This document shows, one piece after another, positions 17,771 to 26,548 of a stretch of 64,000 nt of DNA. Positions within the stretch are counted from its first letter, which is position 1. Every line of letters begins with the position of its first letter. The notes under the pieces are model-generated. The model was given only the letters and a program-made list of their open reading frames with translations. It had not been told where the DNA came from and did not search any database. Origin of the DNA: Luteolibacter sp. Y139 (GTDB taxonomy: Bacteria; Verrucomicrobiota; Verrucomicrobiia; Verrucomicrobiales; Akkermansiaceae); the NCBI RefSeq assembly GCF_038066715.1, contig NZ_JBBUKT010000006.1, positions 248,001 to 312,000 of the forward strand. The letters are read 5' to 3'. Position numbers and translations under genes: made by a program.

Positions 17771-18355
17771 ATGACCTTCCCCGATCTCCAACGAACGACC
17801 GTTCTCGTGCTGAACCGGCACTGGCTTGCTATCGATGCCGTCACCCCCATCGAAGCCTTCGGCCACCTGGCCTCCGGCACCGCGCGGGCGCTGCAAATCG
17901 AGGGTGACTCGATGCAGCCCTTTGACTGGGCGGACTGGCGGGAGCTGCCGGTGCATGAGGGCGTGCCTGTCATCGGCACGCCTCGCGGCCCGGTGCGGAT
18001 TCCCACGGTCATCGTGCTGACCCGCTTCGATCGCGTGCCTTTGCACCGCCCGAAGTTCGGCTTCCGGGCTCTCTGGGAGCGGGACGGCGGGCGGTGCCAG
18101 TATACCGGTCGCAAGCTGACCCCGGCGGAAGCGAACATCGATCACATCCTGCCGCGATCCCGGGGCGGGCGTGACGAATGGGGCAACTGCGTGCTCTCCG
18201 ACCGCGCGATCAATAGCCGGAAGGGAGCGAAGACCCCCGCGGAAGCGGGCCTCCGCTTGCTCTCCCAGCCCCGCGCGCCGCGAGCCATGCCGGTCACGCT
18301 GCGGATCCGCAACATCTGGAACATCCCCGACTGGGATCACTTCCTCCATCACTGA
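17771..18355 (+). CDS. HNH endonuclease-like protein
   Basis: 194 aa from ATG 17771 (TVLVLNRHWLAIDAVTPIEA, the usual N-terminus of COG1403-type HNH proteins: a short VLVLN strand). The frame is open back to 17585 but that extension looks non-native. The HNH core is CQYTGRKL, then NIDHILPRSRGGRDEWGNCVLSDRAINSRKG with the catalytic His in DHI. The usual CxxC zinc knuckle is reduced: CQYT instead of CQYC, and only one later Cys (GNC). It may still fold without zinc. Function is unknown; related proteins are common and not tied to a restriction system. No methylase is nearby. Confidence 0.75.
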   Translation: MTFPDLQRTTVLVLNRHWLAIDAVTPIEAFGHLASGTARALQIEGDSMQPFDWADWRELPVHEGVPVIGTPRGPVRIPTVIVLTRFDRVPLHRPKFGFRALWERDGGRCQYTGRKLTPAEANIDHILPRSRGGRDEWGNCVLSDRAINSRKGAKTPAEAGLRLLSQPRAPRAMPVTLRIRNIWNIPDWDHFLHH

Positions 18356-18360
18356 ACCCC

Positions 18361-18391
18361 GGGGTGAGGGGACGAGACGTTTCCTCACCCC
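18361..18391 (+). terminator. Terminator-like hairpin after the HNH gene
   Basis: Perfect 9-bp stem GGGGTGAGG / CCTCACCCC with a 13-nt loop directly after the HNH stop. The tail is ATTTCCCC, so the T-tract is weak. Confidence 0.5.
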
Positions 18392-18409
18392 ATTTCCCCT
18401 GACACCACC

Positions 18410-18493
18410 ATGGACGTCGCCACCCTCATCCTCGCCTTCCTGGCCCTCGCCTTCGCGGCGCGGTTTGCCTGGCTCGAACTGCGCGGAAACTGA
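18410..18493 (+). CDS. Possible 27-aa single-TM peptide
   Basis: ATG 18410 to TGA 18491-18493 encodes 27 residues, almost all a hydrophobic helix (VATLILAFLALAFAARFAWL) with a short polar end. It lies between the HNH gene and three acetyltransferase genes. The composition fits a small membrane peptide, but no ribosome-binding site is visible and a chance ORF is possible. Confidence 0.3.
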   Translation: MDVATLILAFLALAFAARFAWLELRGN

Positions 18494-18530
18494 AGCCGCG
18501 TGCTCCAACACACCAACCCCTTTTCAAATT

Positions 18531-19091
18531 ATGAAGACTACTCTTACCACCGTTTGCCCCGTCCTTGAAACCGAACGCTTGCGACTCCGCGCTCCGCACC
18601 GCGGAGACATCGAAGCGATCATTCGCCACGCCGGCGACCCGCGGGTTGCCCTGAAGACCACTCGCATGCCGCATCCGTATCGCCTCAGCGATGCGACCGG
18701 CTGGCTCGATGAGATCGAGCAGGAGATCGAGCCGACCTTTGCGATCGAATTGAAGTCGCAGCCCGGACAGATGATCGGGGTGATCTCGTTGATGCCGCGC
18801 GAAGATCGCGTCAGCGCTGAGGCCGGCTATTGGCTGGGAGTGCCGTATTGGCGCCGCGGCTACATGACCGAGGCCTTGCGAGGGGTGCTCCGGCACGCCT
18901 TCGAAGAGCGCGGACTGCTTTACATCACCGCCTGTCACATGGCCGGGAATCCGGCTTCGGGACGGGTGATGCAGAAGGCGGGCATGAAGTTCGAGAACAT
19001 CGTCGCTGGCGGCCTCGTTCGTGAAGGGGTGCCTTACGACAAGGTGAACTACGGGCTTTTTGCCGATGAATGGAGAGCCCTCCACTGTTAA
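18531..19091 (+). CDS. GNAT N-acetyltransferase, RimJ/RimL type (copy 1 of 3)
   Basis: 186 aa with the RimJ/RimL pattern: LETERLRLRAPHRGDIEAI at the N-terminus, then motif A around AGYWLGVPYWRRGYMTEALRGVLRHAF (about 101-127, the R/Q-x-x-G-x-A acetyl-CoA loop replaced by RRGYMTEA as common in this group), and the family NPASGRVMQKAGM near 141-153. It transfers acetyl from acetyl-CoA to an amine; the substrate is unknown. It overlaps the next paralogue by 22 bases. The three tandem copies share order and length but have clearly diverged. Confidence 0.88.
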   Translation: MKTTLTTVCPVLETERLRLRAPHRGDIEAIIRHAGDPRVALKTTRMPHPYRLSDATGWLDEIEQEIEPTFAIELKSQPGQMIGVISLMPREDRVSAEAGYWLGVPYWRRGYMTEALRGVLRHAFEERGLLYITACHMAGNPASGRVMQKAGMKFENIVAGGLVREGVPYDKVNYGLFADEWRALHC

Positions 19092-19666
19092 AGAACCCAT
19101 TGTATTTTGTGAAACTGGAGACTGAGAGACTGATCCTGAAACCGCCGGTGGCCGAGGACATCGACGCCATCGTGGCGGTGGCGAATGACCCGTGGATCGC
19201 TGAGATGACGCTGGTGCCCCATCCTTACCTCCAGCGCGACGCTCTTGAGTGGATCGCAAGGGCGAGGGAGAATTGGGAGAAGCAAGGCTACGGCGGCTTG
19301 GTCGTGTTCACCCGGACCGGCATGGCCTTCGTCGGCGCGATCGGGCTGCGCGCCCTCGATGAGCCTGGCGTGGGCAGTGCCGGTTATTGGTTCAGTCCTG
19401 TCGTGTGGGGACGTGGCTTTGCGACCGAGGCTTTGCGGGAACTCCTGCGCTTTGGATTTGAGGTCGCGGGCCTGCATCGGATCGAGGCACGGCACGTCAT
19501 CGAAAATCCGGCATCCGGCCGGGTGATGGAGAAGGCGGGCATGGGCCACGCTGCTCCCGAGGATCTCCCGGATCGCGACGGTGACGGCATGGTGCCGGGA
19601 ATTGTCCGCCATCTCACCGCCAGCGAATGGCGGGATCTCCAGCTCCAACCCTCCTTCTCTCCATGA
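19070..19666 (+). CDS. GNAT N-acetyltransferase, RimJ/RimL type (copy 2 of 3)
   Basis: 198 aa from ATG 19070, or about 185 aa from GTG 19109 (VKLETERLIL), which would remove the overlap with copy 1. Same domain signature: LETERLILKPPVAEDIDAIV, GYWFSPVVWGRGFATEALRELL, NPASGRVMEKAGM. The C-terminus differs, with an acidic DLPDRDGDG insert before the last strand. The stop overlaps the next start as ATGA, so copies 2 and 3 are translationally coupled. Confidence 0.87.
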   Translation: MESPPLLKNPLYFVKLETERLILKPPVAEDIDAIVAVANDPWIAEMTLVPHPYLQRDALEWIARARENWEKQGYGGLVVFTRTGMAFVGAIGLRALDEPGVGSAGYWFSPVVWGRGFATEALRELLRFGFEVAGLHRIEARHVIENPASGRVMEKAGMGHAAPEDLPDRDGDGMVPGIVRHLTASEWRDLQLQPSFSP

Positions 19667-20223
19667 AGCGACCTTTTCTTAAAACGAACCGCCTGATCCT
19701 CCGGCCGCCGGTGCCGGAGGATGCTCCGGCGATCCAGCAGTACGTCAGTGACCGGCGCATTGCGGAGACCACCGCGCTCATCCCGCATCCGTATCCGGAT
19801 GGTGGGGCGCTCGAGTGGATCCGCAGGTCGGAAGTGACGCTGCGCGAGGGCAGGGGGGTGGATTTCTCCATTCTGCTCCGCGACAGTGGCGAACTCATCG
19901 GAGTGGTCGGCTTGATCGATCGCGATGTCGAATCGTCACTGGGCTACTGGATTGCCGTCCCGTATTGGGGGAATGGGTATGCCACGGAAGCGGTGCACCG
20001 CGTGATCCGCCATGCCTTCAATGCGCGGGGGCTACCTTCGCTGCATGCTTACCACTTTGCCCACAATCCCGCTTCCGGCCGCGTGATGCAGAAGGCCGGG
20101 TTTCTTTACCAAGGCGTCGAACCGCTCGGGTCGTCCCGCGACGGAGTGCGCTATGACCGCGTCTGCTACGGCGTCACCGCCCGGCAATGGCGCGACAATC
20201 TCCGAGTCTTTTCCCTCGTATGA
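19663..20223 (+). CDS. GNAT N-acetyltransferase, RimJ/RimL type (copy 3 of 3)
   Basis: 186 aa from the ATGA overlap at 19663. Signature blocks: LKTNRLILRPPVPEDAPAI, GYWIAVPYWGNGYATEAVHRVI, NPASGRVMQKAGF. The NGYATEA loop is closest to the standard acetyl-CoA loop among the three. Its stop again overlaps the next start (ATGA at 20220), coupling it to the RtcB-like gene. Confidence 0.88.
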   Translation: MKRPFLKTNRLILRPPVPEDAPAIQQYVSDRRIAETTALIPHPYPDGGALEWIRRSEVTLREGRGVDFSILLRDSGELIGVVGLIDRDVESSLGYWIAVPYWGNGYATEAVHRVIRHAFNARGLPSLHAYHFAHNPASGRVMQKAGFLYQGVEPLGSSRDGVRYDRVCYGVTARQWRDNLRVFSLV

Positions 20224-21749
20224 ATCTCCTCTCCTCCCAGGACCTGATCGACGCCGGCTATGAGCCCGGGCTTCAAATGAAAGCGCTGCTTGAGAAGGTG
20301 GCGGAATACGAAGCCCGTGGCATCGCCGATCCGAAGTATGCCCTCAAGCTGCTAAAGCGCGACGTGACCCCGCCGCCGCCGAAAGGCGTGATGCGGGAGA
20401 ATCCCGCGCCGCTGGCCCAGGCGATCGTGCCCGAGACCAAGGAGGAGAAGGTGAACGTTGAGGCCGTGAAGCGGCAGATGCACCAGCTTCTCAAGACACC
20501 GGTCATTGCCCGCGGCGTGATCTTGCCGGATGCGTGTCCTTCGGGGCTGGCACCGGCGGTGATTCCGGTCGGCGGGGCGATTGCCGTTGAGAATGCGATC
20601 ATCCCGTCCGCACACTCGGCGGACATCTGCTGCTCGATGTTTGCCACCTTCTACGATGAGCGTAGTAGCGTGGGGAAGGAGCTTGATGCATTGATGTCGG
20701 CGACCCGTTTCGGGCCCGAGCACCGGCATCTGGATGACTTGGTTTCTGATCCGGTCAATGACGAGAACGTCTGGCAGAGCCGCTTCCTGAGCGGATTGCG
20801 GGACCGGGCTCGAACGCAGATCGCCGATCAAGGTGATGGAAATCATTTTGCGTATATCGGCGAGGTGGATGTCGATGAAACTTTCCTCGCGATGCTACGG
20901 CTGACAGGGCATGGCGATCTTGCTGATCGCTTTGTGCCAAGGCGCTACCGGGTGCTGGTGACCCACCACGGGTCACGCAGCTTGGGGGCGCACGTTTACA
21001 AACGAGGTCAGATCGCGGCGGAGAAGCATGTGGCGCGGACGGCACAGCACATTCCGCCCGCTGCGGCGTGGATCGATGCGAATTCCGATACCGGGAGGGA
21101 TTATTGGCATGCGCTGCAGTATGTGGCCCGGTGGACGAAGGCGAACCACCGGGCGGTTCATCGGCGTTTTTTGGAGCGCATCGGTGGGGAGGTCGTGGCG
21201 GAAGTGGGCAACGAGCACAATTTCGTGTGGCAGCGGGGTGACATGTTTTTCCATGGCAAGGGGGCGACGCCGGCGTGGAAGGACGAGCAGGGAAGGCCGC
21301 AGCTTGGGTTGATCCCGCTGAATATGGCGGAACCGATCCTGCTGGTGCTAGGTGGAGACCGGGACGAGTTCCTGTCATTCGCACCGCATGGTGCAGGACG
21401 GAATCTCTCGCGCACGGCGATGCGGCGGAAGTTTCCGGACGAGGCTTCGCGGCGGACTGCGATCGAGCGCAGCACCAAGGATATCGACGTCCGATGGTTC
21501 TGCGGAAAGCCCGACCTGAGTGAGACGCCGCTCGCCTACAAGAATGCCGCGCAGGTGAAGGCGCAGATCGGCGAATTTGGTCTGGCGGAGGTGGTTGCGG
21601 AGATCCGTCCGCTCGGCTGCATCATGGCTGGGAAATCCGGGCGTTCATGGCGCGATCGCGAGGAGGAACTGACACCGAAACAGAAGCGTCAGATCGAGCA
21701 CCGCGCCGAGCGCCGGCGAGTGAAGCAGGATTTGCACGACGACTGGTAG
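20220..21749 (+). CDS. RtcB-family RNA ligase, divergent active-site variant
   Basis: 509 aa. RtcB joins 2',3'-cyclic phosphate (or 3'-phosphate) to 5'-OH RNA ends using GTP and Mn2+. Metal-site blocks are recognisable but altered: HSADICCSM (135-139; canonical D-[VI]-GCG), QGDGNHF with H209, THHGSRSLG (H249/H250), NHRAVHRR, HGKGATPA and APHGAGRNLS with the guanylylation region downstream. An extended N-terminal segment (about 1-110) precedes the core. It resembles the RtcB2-like subgroup. It is translationally coupled to three GNAT genes; no RtcA or archease is nearby. Ligase activity is likely but not assured given the substitutions. Confidence 0.85.
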   Translation: MNLLSSQDLIDAGYEPGLQMKALLEKVAEYEARGIADPKYALKLLKRDVTPPPPKGVMRENPAPLAQAIVPETKEEKVNVEAVKRQMHQLLKTPVIARGVILPDACPSGLAPAVIPVGGAIAVENAIIPSAHSADICCSMFATFYDERSSVGKELDALMSATRFGPEHRHLDDLVSDPVNDENVWQSRFLSGLRDRARTQIADQGDGNHFAYIGEVDVDETFLAMLRLTGHGDLADRFVPRRYRVLVTHHGSRSLGAHVYKRGQIAAEKHVARTAQHIPPAAAWIDANSDTGRDYWHALQYVARWTKANHRAVHRRFLERIGGEVVAEVGNEHNFVWQRGDMFFHGKGATPAWKDEQGRPQLGLIPLNMAEPILLVLGGDRDEFLSFAPHGAGRNLSRTAMRRKFPDEASRRTAIERSTKDIDVRWFCGKPDLSETPLAYKNAAQVKAQIGEFGLAEVVAEIRPLGCIMAGKSGRSWRDREEELTPKQKRQIEHRAERRRVKQDLHDDW

Positions 21750-21752
21750 CAG

Positions 21753-22337
21753 TCACTTCCCCAATAGCTTCGCCACGTGTTTGGCGAGCAGATCGGCTTC
21801 GAGGTTCACGCGGGCGCCGGCTTTCAGGCCGGGGAGGTGAGTGACGTCGAAGGTGTGCGGGGTGATCCAGAAGCGGGCGCTGGTTTCGGTGAGTTCGGCG
21901 ATGGTGAGCGAGATGCCGTCGACGCACAGCGAGCCCTTGTCGATGCACAGCTTCGCGATCTCGGGGGGCAGGGAGACATCGAAGATGTGGTCTTGGCCGC
22001 GTTGGTCCAAGGCGAGAACGGTGCCGGTGGCATCGACGTGGCCTTGGACGAAGTGGCCGCCGAAGCGATCGCCGGCGCGGAGGGCGCGTTCGAGATTCAC
22101 GATCGAGGCGTCTGTTAGGTCGCCGAGCGAGGTGACGGCAAGGGTTTGGCCGAGGAGGTCGAAGCTGGCGCCTGTGGCGTCGATGTCGGCGACGGTGAGA
22201 CAGCAGCCGTTGACGGCGACGGATTCGCCCATTTCGAGTTCGGCGGCGAAGGGGATCTCCAGCGAGAGGCGGGCTTGTTCGCCGCGGGGCTCAAGCGAGC
22301 GAACGCGGCCGATGGCTTCTACGAGTCCGGTGAACAT
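21753..22337 (-). CDS. ribE: Riboflavin synthase, alpha chain
   Basis: 194 aa, usual length for riboflavin synthase, which dismutates two 6,7-dimethyl-8-ribityllumazines to riboflavin. It has the N-terminal MFTGLVEAIG signature, VNGCCLTV, and GGHFVQGHVDATGTV, and the second lumazine-binding repeat with CVDGISLTIAEL and HTFDVTHL. It begins 6 bases after the stop of the antiporter gene, so the two are probably co-transcribed. No FMN riboswitch is seen in the short gap. Confidence 0.96.
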   Translation of the reverse strand: MFTGLVEAIGRVRSLEPRGEQARLSLEIPFAAELEMGESVAVNGCCLTVADIDATGASFDLLGQTLAVTSLGDLTDASIVNLERALRAGDRFGGHFVQGHVDATGTVLALDQRGQDHIFDVSLPPEIAKLCIDKGSLCVDGISLTIAELTETSARFWITPHTFDVTHLPGLKAGARVNLEADLLAKHVAKLLGK

Positions 22338-22343
22338 GATCTG

Positions 22344-23915
22344 TTAGTGGGCGGGCGATTCGGTGGTGGCCTCTTTGGGCGGCGGGGCGGCGAACATCTC
22401 ATCGATGCCGCGGTCGGGGAAAAACATCATGCAGGCGGCCACGATGATCGTCGGGATCAGTGCGCCGACGGCGAGTTTCATGGGCGATACGCCATCGCCG
22501 AAGAAGCGGCCGAGCAGGGCTTGTCCGGCGGGATTCGGGGCATTGGCGATGACCGTCAGGCCGCCGCCGGTCACGGCACCGGCGAGCACGGCATATTTCA
22601 ATTGCGGGCCGAGACCTTCCACCTGGCTGGCGAGGAAGGTGATGGCGGCGTTGTCATTGAAGGAGGTGAGAAGCGTCGAGCCGAGGAAGAGCGGCCATTC
22701 CTTCAGGCTGGTGATGATCGGGCCGAGCCACCAGCCCTGCAGGCCGCCGTGCACAACGAGGCCGCCGAGGAAGAAGCCGACCAAGATGGGGCCGCGCAGG
22801 ATCATGGCGGACTGGTGGTGTTCCGTGGCCTGTGAGAAGGCTAGGAAGAAGAGGAAACCGCCGATGAAGAGCGGCGGGTAGTGGGCGAATGCCACCGTCC
22901 AGGCCATGAAGGCGAGGTGGGTGAGGGTGACGAAGAGCGGCACCGGGCGATCCTTTTCGATCAGGTCGCCCTTGCCATCGCCGTCATGATCGCCGGAGCG
23001 GACGGCCATTTCGGCGAGTTCCTTGCGGAAGATCGCGAAGTAGAGGAAGGAGGAGATGAGGATCGAGACCACGGCCTTGTCGCCGTAGTGGAGGAGCATC
23101 TCGGGCGTGGTAAGTCCCCATTTCGAGGCGACCATCAGCACCGGGGGCGCGGCGAAATTCGTGAGGACTCCGCCGACCGAGACATTCACGAAAAGCAGGC
23201 CGAGGGTGGCGTAGGCGAAGCGCGGGGTGGGCTTCAGCTTGTAGAACTTCTTCGCCAGCAGCATGGCGGCGATGGTCATGGCGCCGGGCTCGGTGATGAA
23301 GGAACCGAGCACCGGTCCGATGATCATGATCGAGAGCCACCACGCGGCCGGGCTTTCCTTTCCGAAGCGAGCGAAGAAGCGCAGGCAGGCTTCAGCGAAG
23401 CGCAGCACCGGCCGGGTGGAGGCAAGCGCCATGATGACCACCACGAACAGCGGCTCCGTGAAATTTACTCCGCCCAGATAACCGGTGACCGTGTCGAGGT
23501 CGTAGAACCACAGCATCGCGCCTAACAGGACGACCACCCAGATGCCGAAGATGGCCTCTACCTCGCCGAGGAAGTGGAGCATGGTGGCCTTGAAGCTGAC
23601 TTTGTTGCCCGGATGGGCATGGTCGTGCTCGTGCTGGACCTTGTGGGCCAGCTTGGTGATCGGGACCGCGACGAAGGTGTGGACGATGGCGAGCAGGAAG
23701 ATGATCGTGGAGACGAGCAGGAAGGGCTGTTCCTTCGCCCTGAAGGCGAGCTTGTCGCCAATGCCCTGCATTCCTGCCGCGGCCTCTTGCTGCGGGAATG
23801 CCTCCATGCGGGTGAGGAATTCCGGTGGCTTCAGGTCGTGCCCGCCGGCCGCATGCGCCGCTTCCGGGAGCAGCAGTGCGAGCACGACGGTTAGGAGAAG
23901 GAGGACGGTCTTCAC
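22344..23915 (-). CDS. Putative Na+/H+ antiporter (ion-transporter superfamily)
   Basis: 524 aa from GTG 23915, which gives a cleavable signal (KTVLLLLTVVLALLLPEAAHAA). ATG 23990 would leave only 35 bases to the divergent gene start and no room for two promoters. About a dozen TM helices follow, with SFNDNAAITFLASQ and NAPNPAGQALLG in the C-terminal half, typical of bacterial putative Na+/H+ antiporters of the NhaD/ArsB-like fold. A His-rich loop (QHEHDHAH) and an Asp-rich loop (DHDGDGKGD) face the solvent. Ion specificity is inferred from the family. Confidence 0.8.
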   Translation of the reverse strand: MKTVLLLLTVVLALLLPEAAHAAGGHDLKPPEFLTRMEAFPQQEAAAGMQGIGDKLAFRAKEQPFLLVSTIIFLLAIVHTFVAVPITKLAHKVQHEHDHAHPGNKVSFKATMLHFLGEVEAIFGIWVVVLLGAMLWFYDLDTVTGYLGGVNFTEPLFVVVIMALASTRPVLRFAEACLRFFARFGKESPAAWWLSIMIIGPVLGSFITEPGAMTIAAMLLAKKFYKLKPTPRFAYATLGLLFVNVSVGGVLTNFAAPPVLMVASKWGLTTPEMLLHYGDKAVVSILISSFLYFAIFRKELAEMAVRSGDHDGDGKGDLIEKDRPVPLFVTLTHLAFMAWTVAFAHYPPLFIGGFLFFLAFSQATEHHQSAMILRGPILVGFFLGGLVVHGGLQGWWLGPIITSLKEWPLFLGSTLLTSFNDNAAITFLASQVEGLGPQLKYAVLAGAVTGGGLTVIANAPNPAGQALLGRFFGDGVSPMKLAVGALIPTIIVAACMMFFPDRGIDEMFAAPPPKEATTESPAH

Positions 23916-24025
23916 GGAAAATGGAGAAGCAGCCCGGGGGCGGAGGAGTTTCTCCGTAGAGCCCCCCGTCGCAAGGGAAACCAGCCGCATTGCATCCTCG
24001 CGACGGACCCTCTAGCGTTTCCCGC

Positions 24026-24955
24026 ATGCGCTGGTTTTGTGTCATTCCCGTCCTGTCAGTCGTGCTCCTGTTGCCCGGTTGTGGCACGGGTTCGAAGAAA
24101 AGCGACAAGCCGGAGACGGTGGGTCCTCTCGGTGGTGGTACCGGCGGCGGAACTCCGGCCCGCGTGTATGGTCCGAACTCCTTCGGAGGGACGCCCGTCA
24201 AGCAGGGCGGAAACATTTCCCCGGAGGCCCAGAAGAAGGCGCTGGAGGGCTACAATCCGGACGACAACGTCTGGACGAACCCTGACGATCCCGATGCCGA
24301 AATCCCCGAATTGGACGGCCTGTTTTCCGCTCCGAAGCAGAAGGGACCGTGGGGAGATAGCGAAACCGAGGCGCTCCGCGAATCGAAGCGGACCGGTAAG
24401 CCGCTGCTGATCTGGTTTACCGATAGCCAGAACAGCACTGCCTCCAATCTCCTGCGGGACAAGCTGTTCTCGACTCCTGATTTTGAAAAATGGGCTTCGG
24501 AGAACACCGTCCGGCTGGTGGTGGACCAAAACGTGACCAGCAAGACTCTGGCGGACCTCGACGCGAAGAAGATCCACGTGCGGAATCTAAAGAAGAAGTA
24601 CAAGGCGAGCGGCTATCCCTCGCTGCACCTCCTCGCTCCGTCAGGGGAGGTCATCGGGATCTACAAGAGCTACCGCCCCGGTCAGGAAGACTTCATCTGG
24701 GGCCAGCTCAAGCAGGGGGTTTCCGTTGCCAAGGAGAGCCAGAAATCGTGGCGGGCCTCGCTGGAAAAGAAGGGTTACCGTGATTGGTCGAATGACAGCG
24801 GCAAGGTGATTTTCGCCAAGCTGGCAGCTTACCACGAGGGACAGATGATCCTGGTGGAGCCGGACGGCCAACGGGTCCGCACGCACGAGAAGAGCCTTTC
24901 GGCGGGCGACCGGGTGTGGATTCAGGACGAGAAGCGGAAGCGAGGGATCAATTGA
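24026..24955 (+). CDS. Lipoprotein with thioredoxin-like fold and SHD1-like C-terminus
   Basis: 309 aa. The lipobox is LLLPGC near residue 18, followed by a Gly/Pro-rich linker. Residues about 115-235 look like a thioredoxin-fold domain (GKPLLIWFTDSQNS, LVVDQNVTS, YKASGYPSLHLLAPSGEVIG with the cis-Pro), but the CxxC is replaced by SQNS, so it cannot be a disulfide oxidoreductase. The end (RDWSNDSGKVIFAKLAAY through LSAGDRVWIQ) resembles the SHD1/SLA1-homology domain found in many Planctomycetes and Verrucomicrobia proteins. It is directly upstream of trxB but has its own separation of 98 bases. Confidence 0.7.
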   Translation: MRWFCVIPVLSVVLLLPGCGTGSKKSDKPETVGPLGGGTGGGTPARVYGPNSFGGTPVKQGGNISPEAQKKALEGYNPDDNVWTNPDDPDAEIPELDGLFSAPKQKGPWGDSETEALRESKRTGKPLLIWFTDSQNSTASNLLRDKLFSTPDFEKWASENTVRLVVDQNVTSKTLADLDAKKIHVRNLKKKYKASGYPSLHLLAPSGEVIGIYKSYRPGQEDFIWGQLKQGVSVAKESQKSWRASLEKKGYRDWSNDSGKVIFAKLAAYHEGQMILVEPDGQRVRTHEKSLSAGDRVWIQDEKRKRGIN

Positions 24956-24998
24956 TGGCGGGCGATTTCTCCGGTCTCCGATTCCCTGCTCCCCACAG

Positions 24999-25028
24999 TT
25001 GACGCGGGCAGTTTCCAACACGAATACT
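24999..25028 (+). promoter_or_regulatory. Candidate trxB promoter
   Basis: TTGACG (24999-25004), an 18-nt spacer and AATACT (25023-25028), ending 25 bases before the trxB ATG. Confidence 0.45.
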
Positions 25029-25053
25029 CCGCGGCCCCGACTCCCGAAGGACC

Positions 25054-25980
25054 ATGGAAAACGTCATCATCATCGGCACCGGCTGCGCCGGCTACACCGC
25101 CGCGATCTACACCGGCCGCGCCAATCTCACCCCGCTCATGCTCACCGGTACCCAGCCCGGCGGCCAGCTCACGACCACGACCGAGGTGGAGAATTTCCCG
25201 GGCTTCCCGGAAGGCATCATGGGCCCGGAGCTGATGATGAACATGCAGAAGCAGGCGGAGAAATTCGGTGCCCGCATCGAGTATGCGAATGTCGAGAGCG
25301 TGGCGAAAAACGCCGATGGCTCCTTTACCGTGAAGACTTCATCCGGAGAGCATCACGCCCGGACGGTCATCATCGCCACCGGTGCGGCTCCGAAGCACCT
25401 GGGCCTGCCGAATGAGCACAAGCTGATCGGCCGCGGTCTCACGTCCTGTGCGACTTGCGACGGTGCCTTCTACCGCGATGTGCCCGTGGCCGTCATCGGC
25501 GGTGGCGACAGTGCCGCCGAGGAAGCGACTTTCCTGACCCGCTTTGCCAGCAAGGTGTATCTGATTCACCGCCGCGAGGAGCTTCGCGCCTCGAAGATCA
25601 TGGCCGACCGGGCCTTGGCGAACGAGAAGATCGAGCCGGTCTGGAACTCGACCGTCACCGAGTATCTCACCGATGACGCGGGCGAAGTGCGCGCCGTGAC
25701 GCTGAAGAACCTGGTCACCGGCGAGGAGAGCGAGCTGGAGCTGAAGTGCGTCTTCGTGGCGATCGGCCACGTGCCTAACAGCGCCTTCCTGGGCGACCTC
25801 GTCGACAAGGACGAGAACGGCTACATCATCCAGAATGCCGGCCGCACCTCGACCAAGACGGAGGGACTTTTCGCTGCCGGAGATGTGGCGGACCACTACT
25901 ACCGCCAGGCCGTGACCGCTGCCGGACAGGGCTGTGCGGCGGCGCTGGAGGCCGAGCGCTACCTCGCCGAGCACGTTTGA
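25054..25980 (+). CDS. trxB: Thioredoxin reductase
   Basis: 308 aa, a standard low-molecular-weight TrxR that reduces thioredoxin with NADPH through FAD. FAD-binding GTGCAG at 8-13, the redox-active CATC at 132-135, the NADPH-binding [13 protein letters not shown] around 150, and the closing [27 protein letters not shown] are all present. It contains a PNS codon run that forms CTAACAG at 25775. No thioredoxin gene is in the window. Confidence 0.97.
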   Translation: MENVIIIGTGCAGYTAAIYTGRANLTPLMLTGTQPGGQLTTTTEVENFPGFPEGIMGPELMMNMQKQAEKFGARIEYANVESVAKNADGSFTVKTSSGEHHARTVIIATGAAPKHLGLPNEHKLIGRGLTSCATCDGAFYRDVPVAVIGGGDSAAEEATFLTRFASKVYLIHRREELRASKIMADRALANEKIEPVWNSTVTEYLTDDAGEVRAVTLKNLVTGEESELELKCVFVAIGHVPNSAFLGDLVDKDENGYIIQNAGRTSTKTEGLFAAGDVADHYYRQAVTAAGQGCAAALEAERYLAEHV

Positions 25981-26035
25981 GACTGCCGGATTCGGGGCTG
26001 GACGCCCTATTTCCGGAAGTTATGTTTCCCGCCTC

Positions 26036-26539
26036 ATGCGTTTCAAATCCTTCGTCGCTGCGTGTGGCTTGCTCTTTGCAGGTCTTCAGGTGGCGTCGGC
26101 GCAGGATGGTTACCTCGATTGGGCCGAAGCCAATGGCTTGGCTGGTCCTTTCGCGGAGCCGGATGCGGATTTGGACACGGACGGGATCACGAATTTGATG
26201 GCGTATGCCTTCGATATCGCGCCGGTGAACGATCCTGATGCGTGGGAGAAGGTGCCTTCGCTGGCTTTCATCGGCGATCCACCGGAGCCGGTGATGACCT
26301 TCGTGCTGCCGCGGGAGATCCCGCGTGACGTCAGCTACGTGGTCGAGCTGGTGAAGAAGGATGGGAAGCGCGTGGAGATCGCCCGGAAGAATGGCCGCGG
26401 CCCGTGGAAGGGCACTGCGGAGGTCTTCCGCCGCAAGCTGGAGGACGGCTGCACCGAGATCAGCGTGGAAGCGCCGCTCGACATGCCAATCCCGGAAGGC
26501 GAGAGCCCGCTGCGGCTGCGGGTGGAGTTTTTGCCGTGA
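26036..26539 (+). CDS. Secreted protein with a Verrucomicrobia-type Ca-binding-like motif
   Basis: 167 aa from ATG 26036 with a signal peptide ending VASAQ. Directly after it lies YLDWAEANGLAGPFAEPDADLDTDGITNLMAYAFDIAP, the segment that commonly sits near the C-terminus of large secreted proteins of Verrucomicrobia, with an Asp-rich loop (DADLDTDG). Here it is the whole protein plus about 90 beta-rich residues. No anchor or sorting signal is seen. Function unknown. Confidence 0.65.
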   Translation: MRFKSFVAACGLLFAGLQVASAQDGYLDWAEANGLAGPFAEPDADLDTDGITNLMAYAFDIAPVNDPDAWEKVPSLAFIGDPPEPVMTFVLPREIPRDVSYVVELVKKDGKRVEIARKNGRGPWKGTAEVFRRKLEDGCTEISVEAPLDMPIPEGESPLRLRVEFLP

Positions 26540-26548
26540 GGTGAGGGC

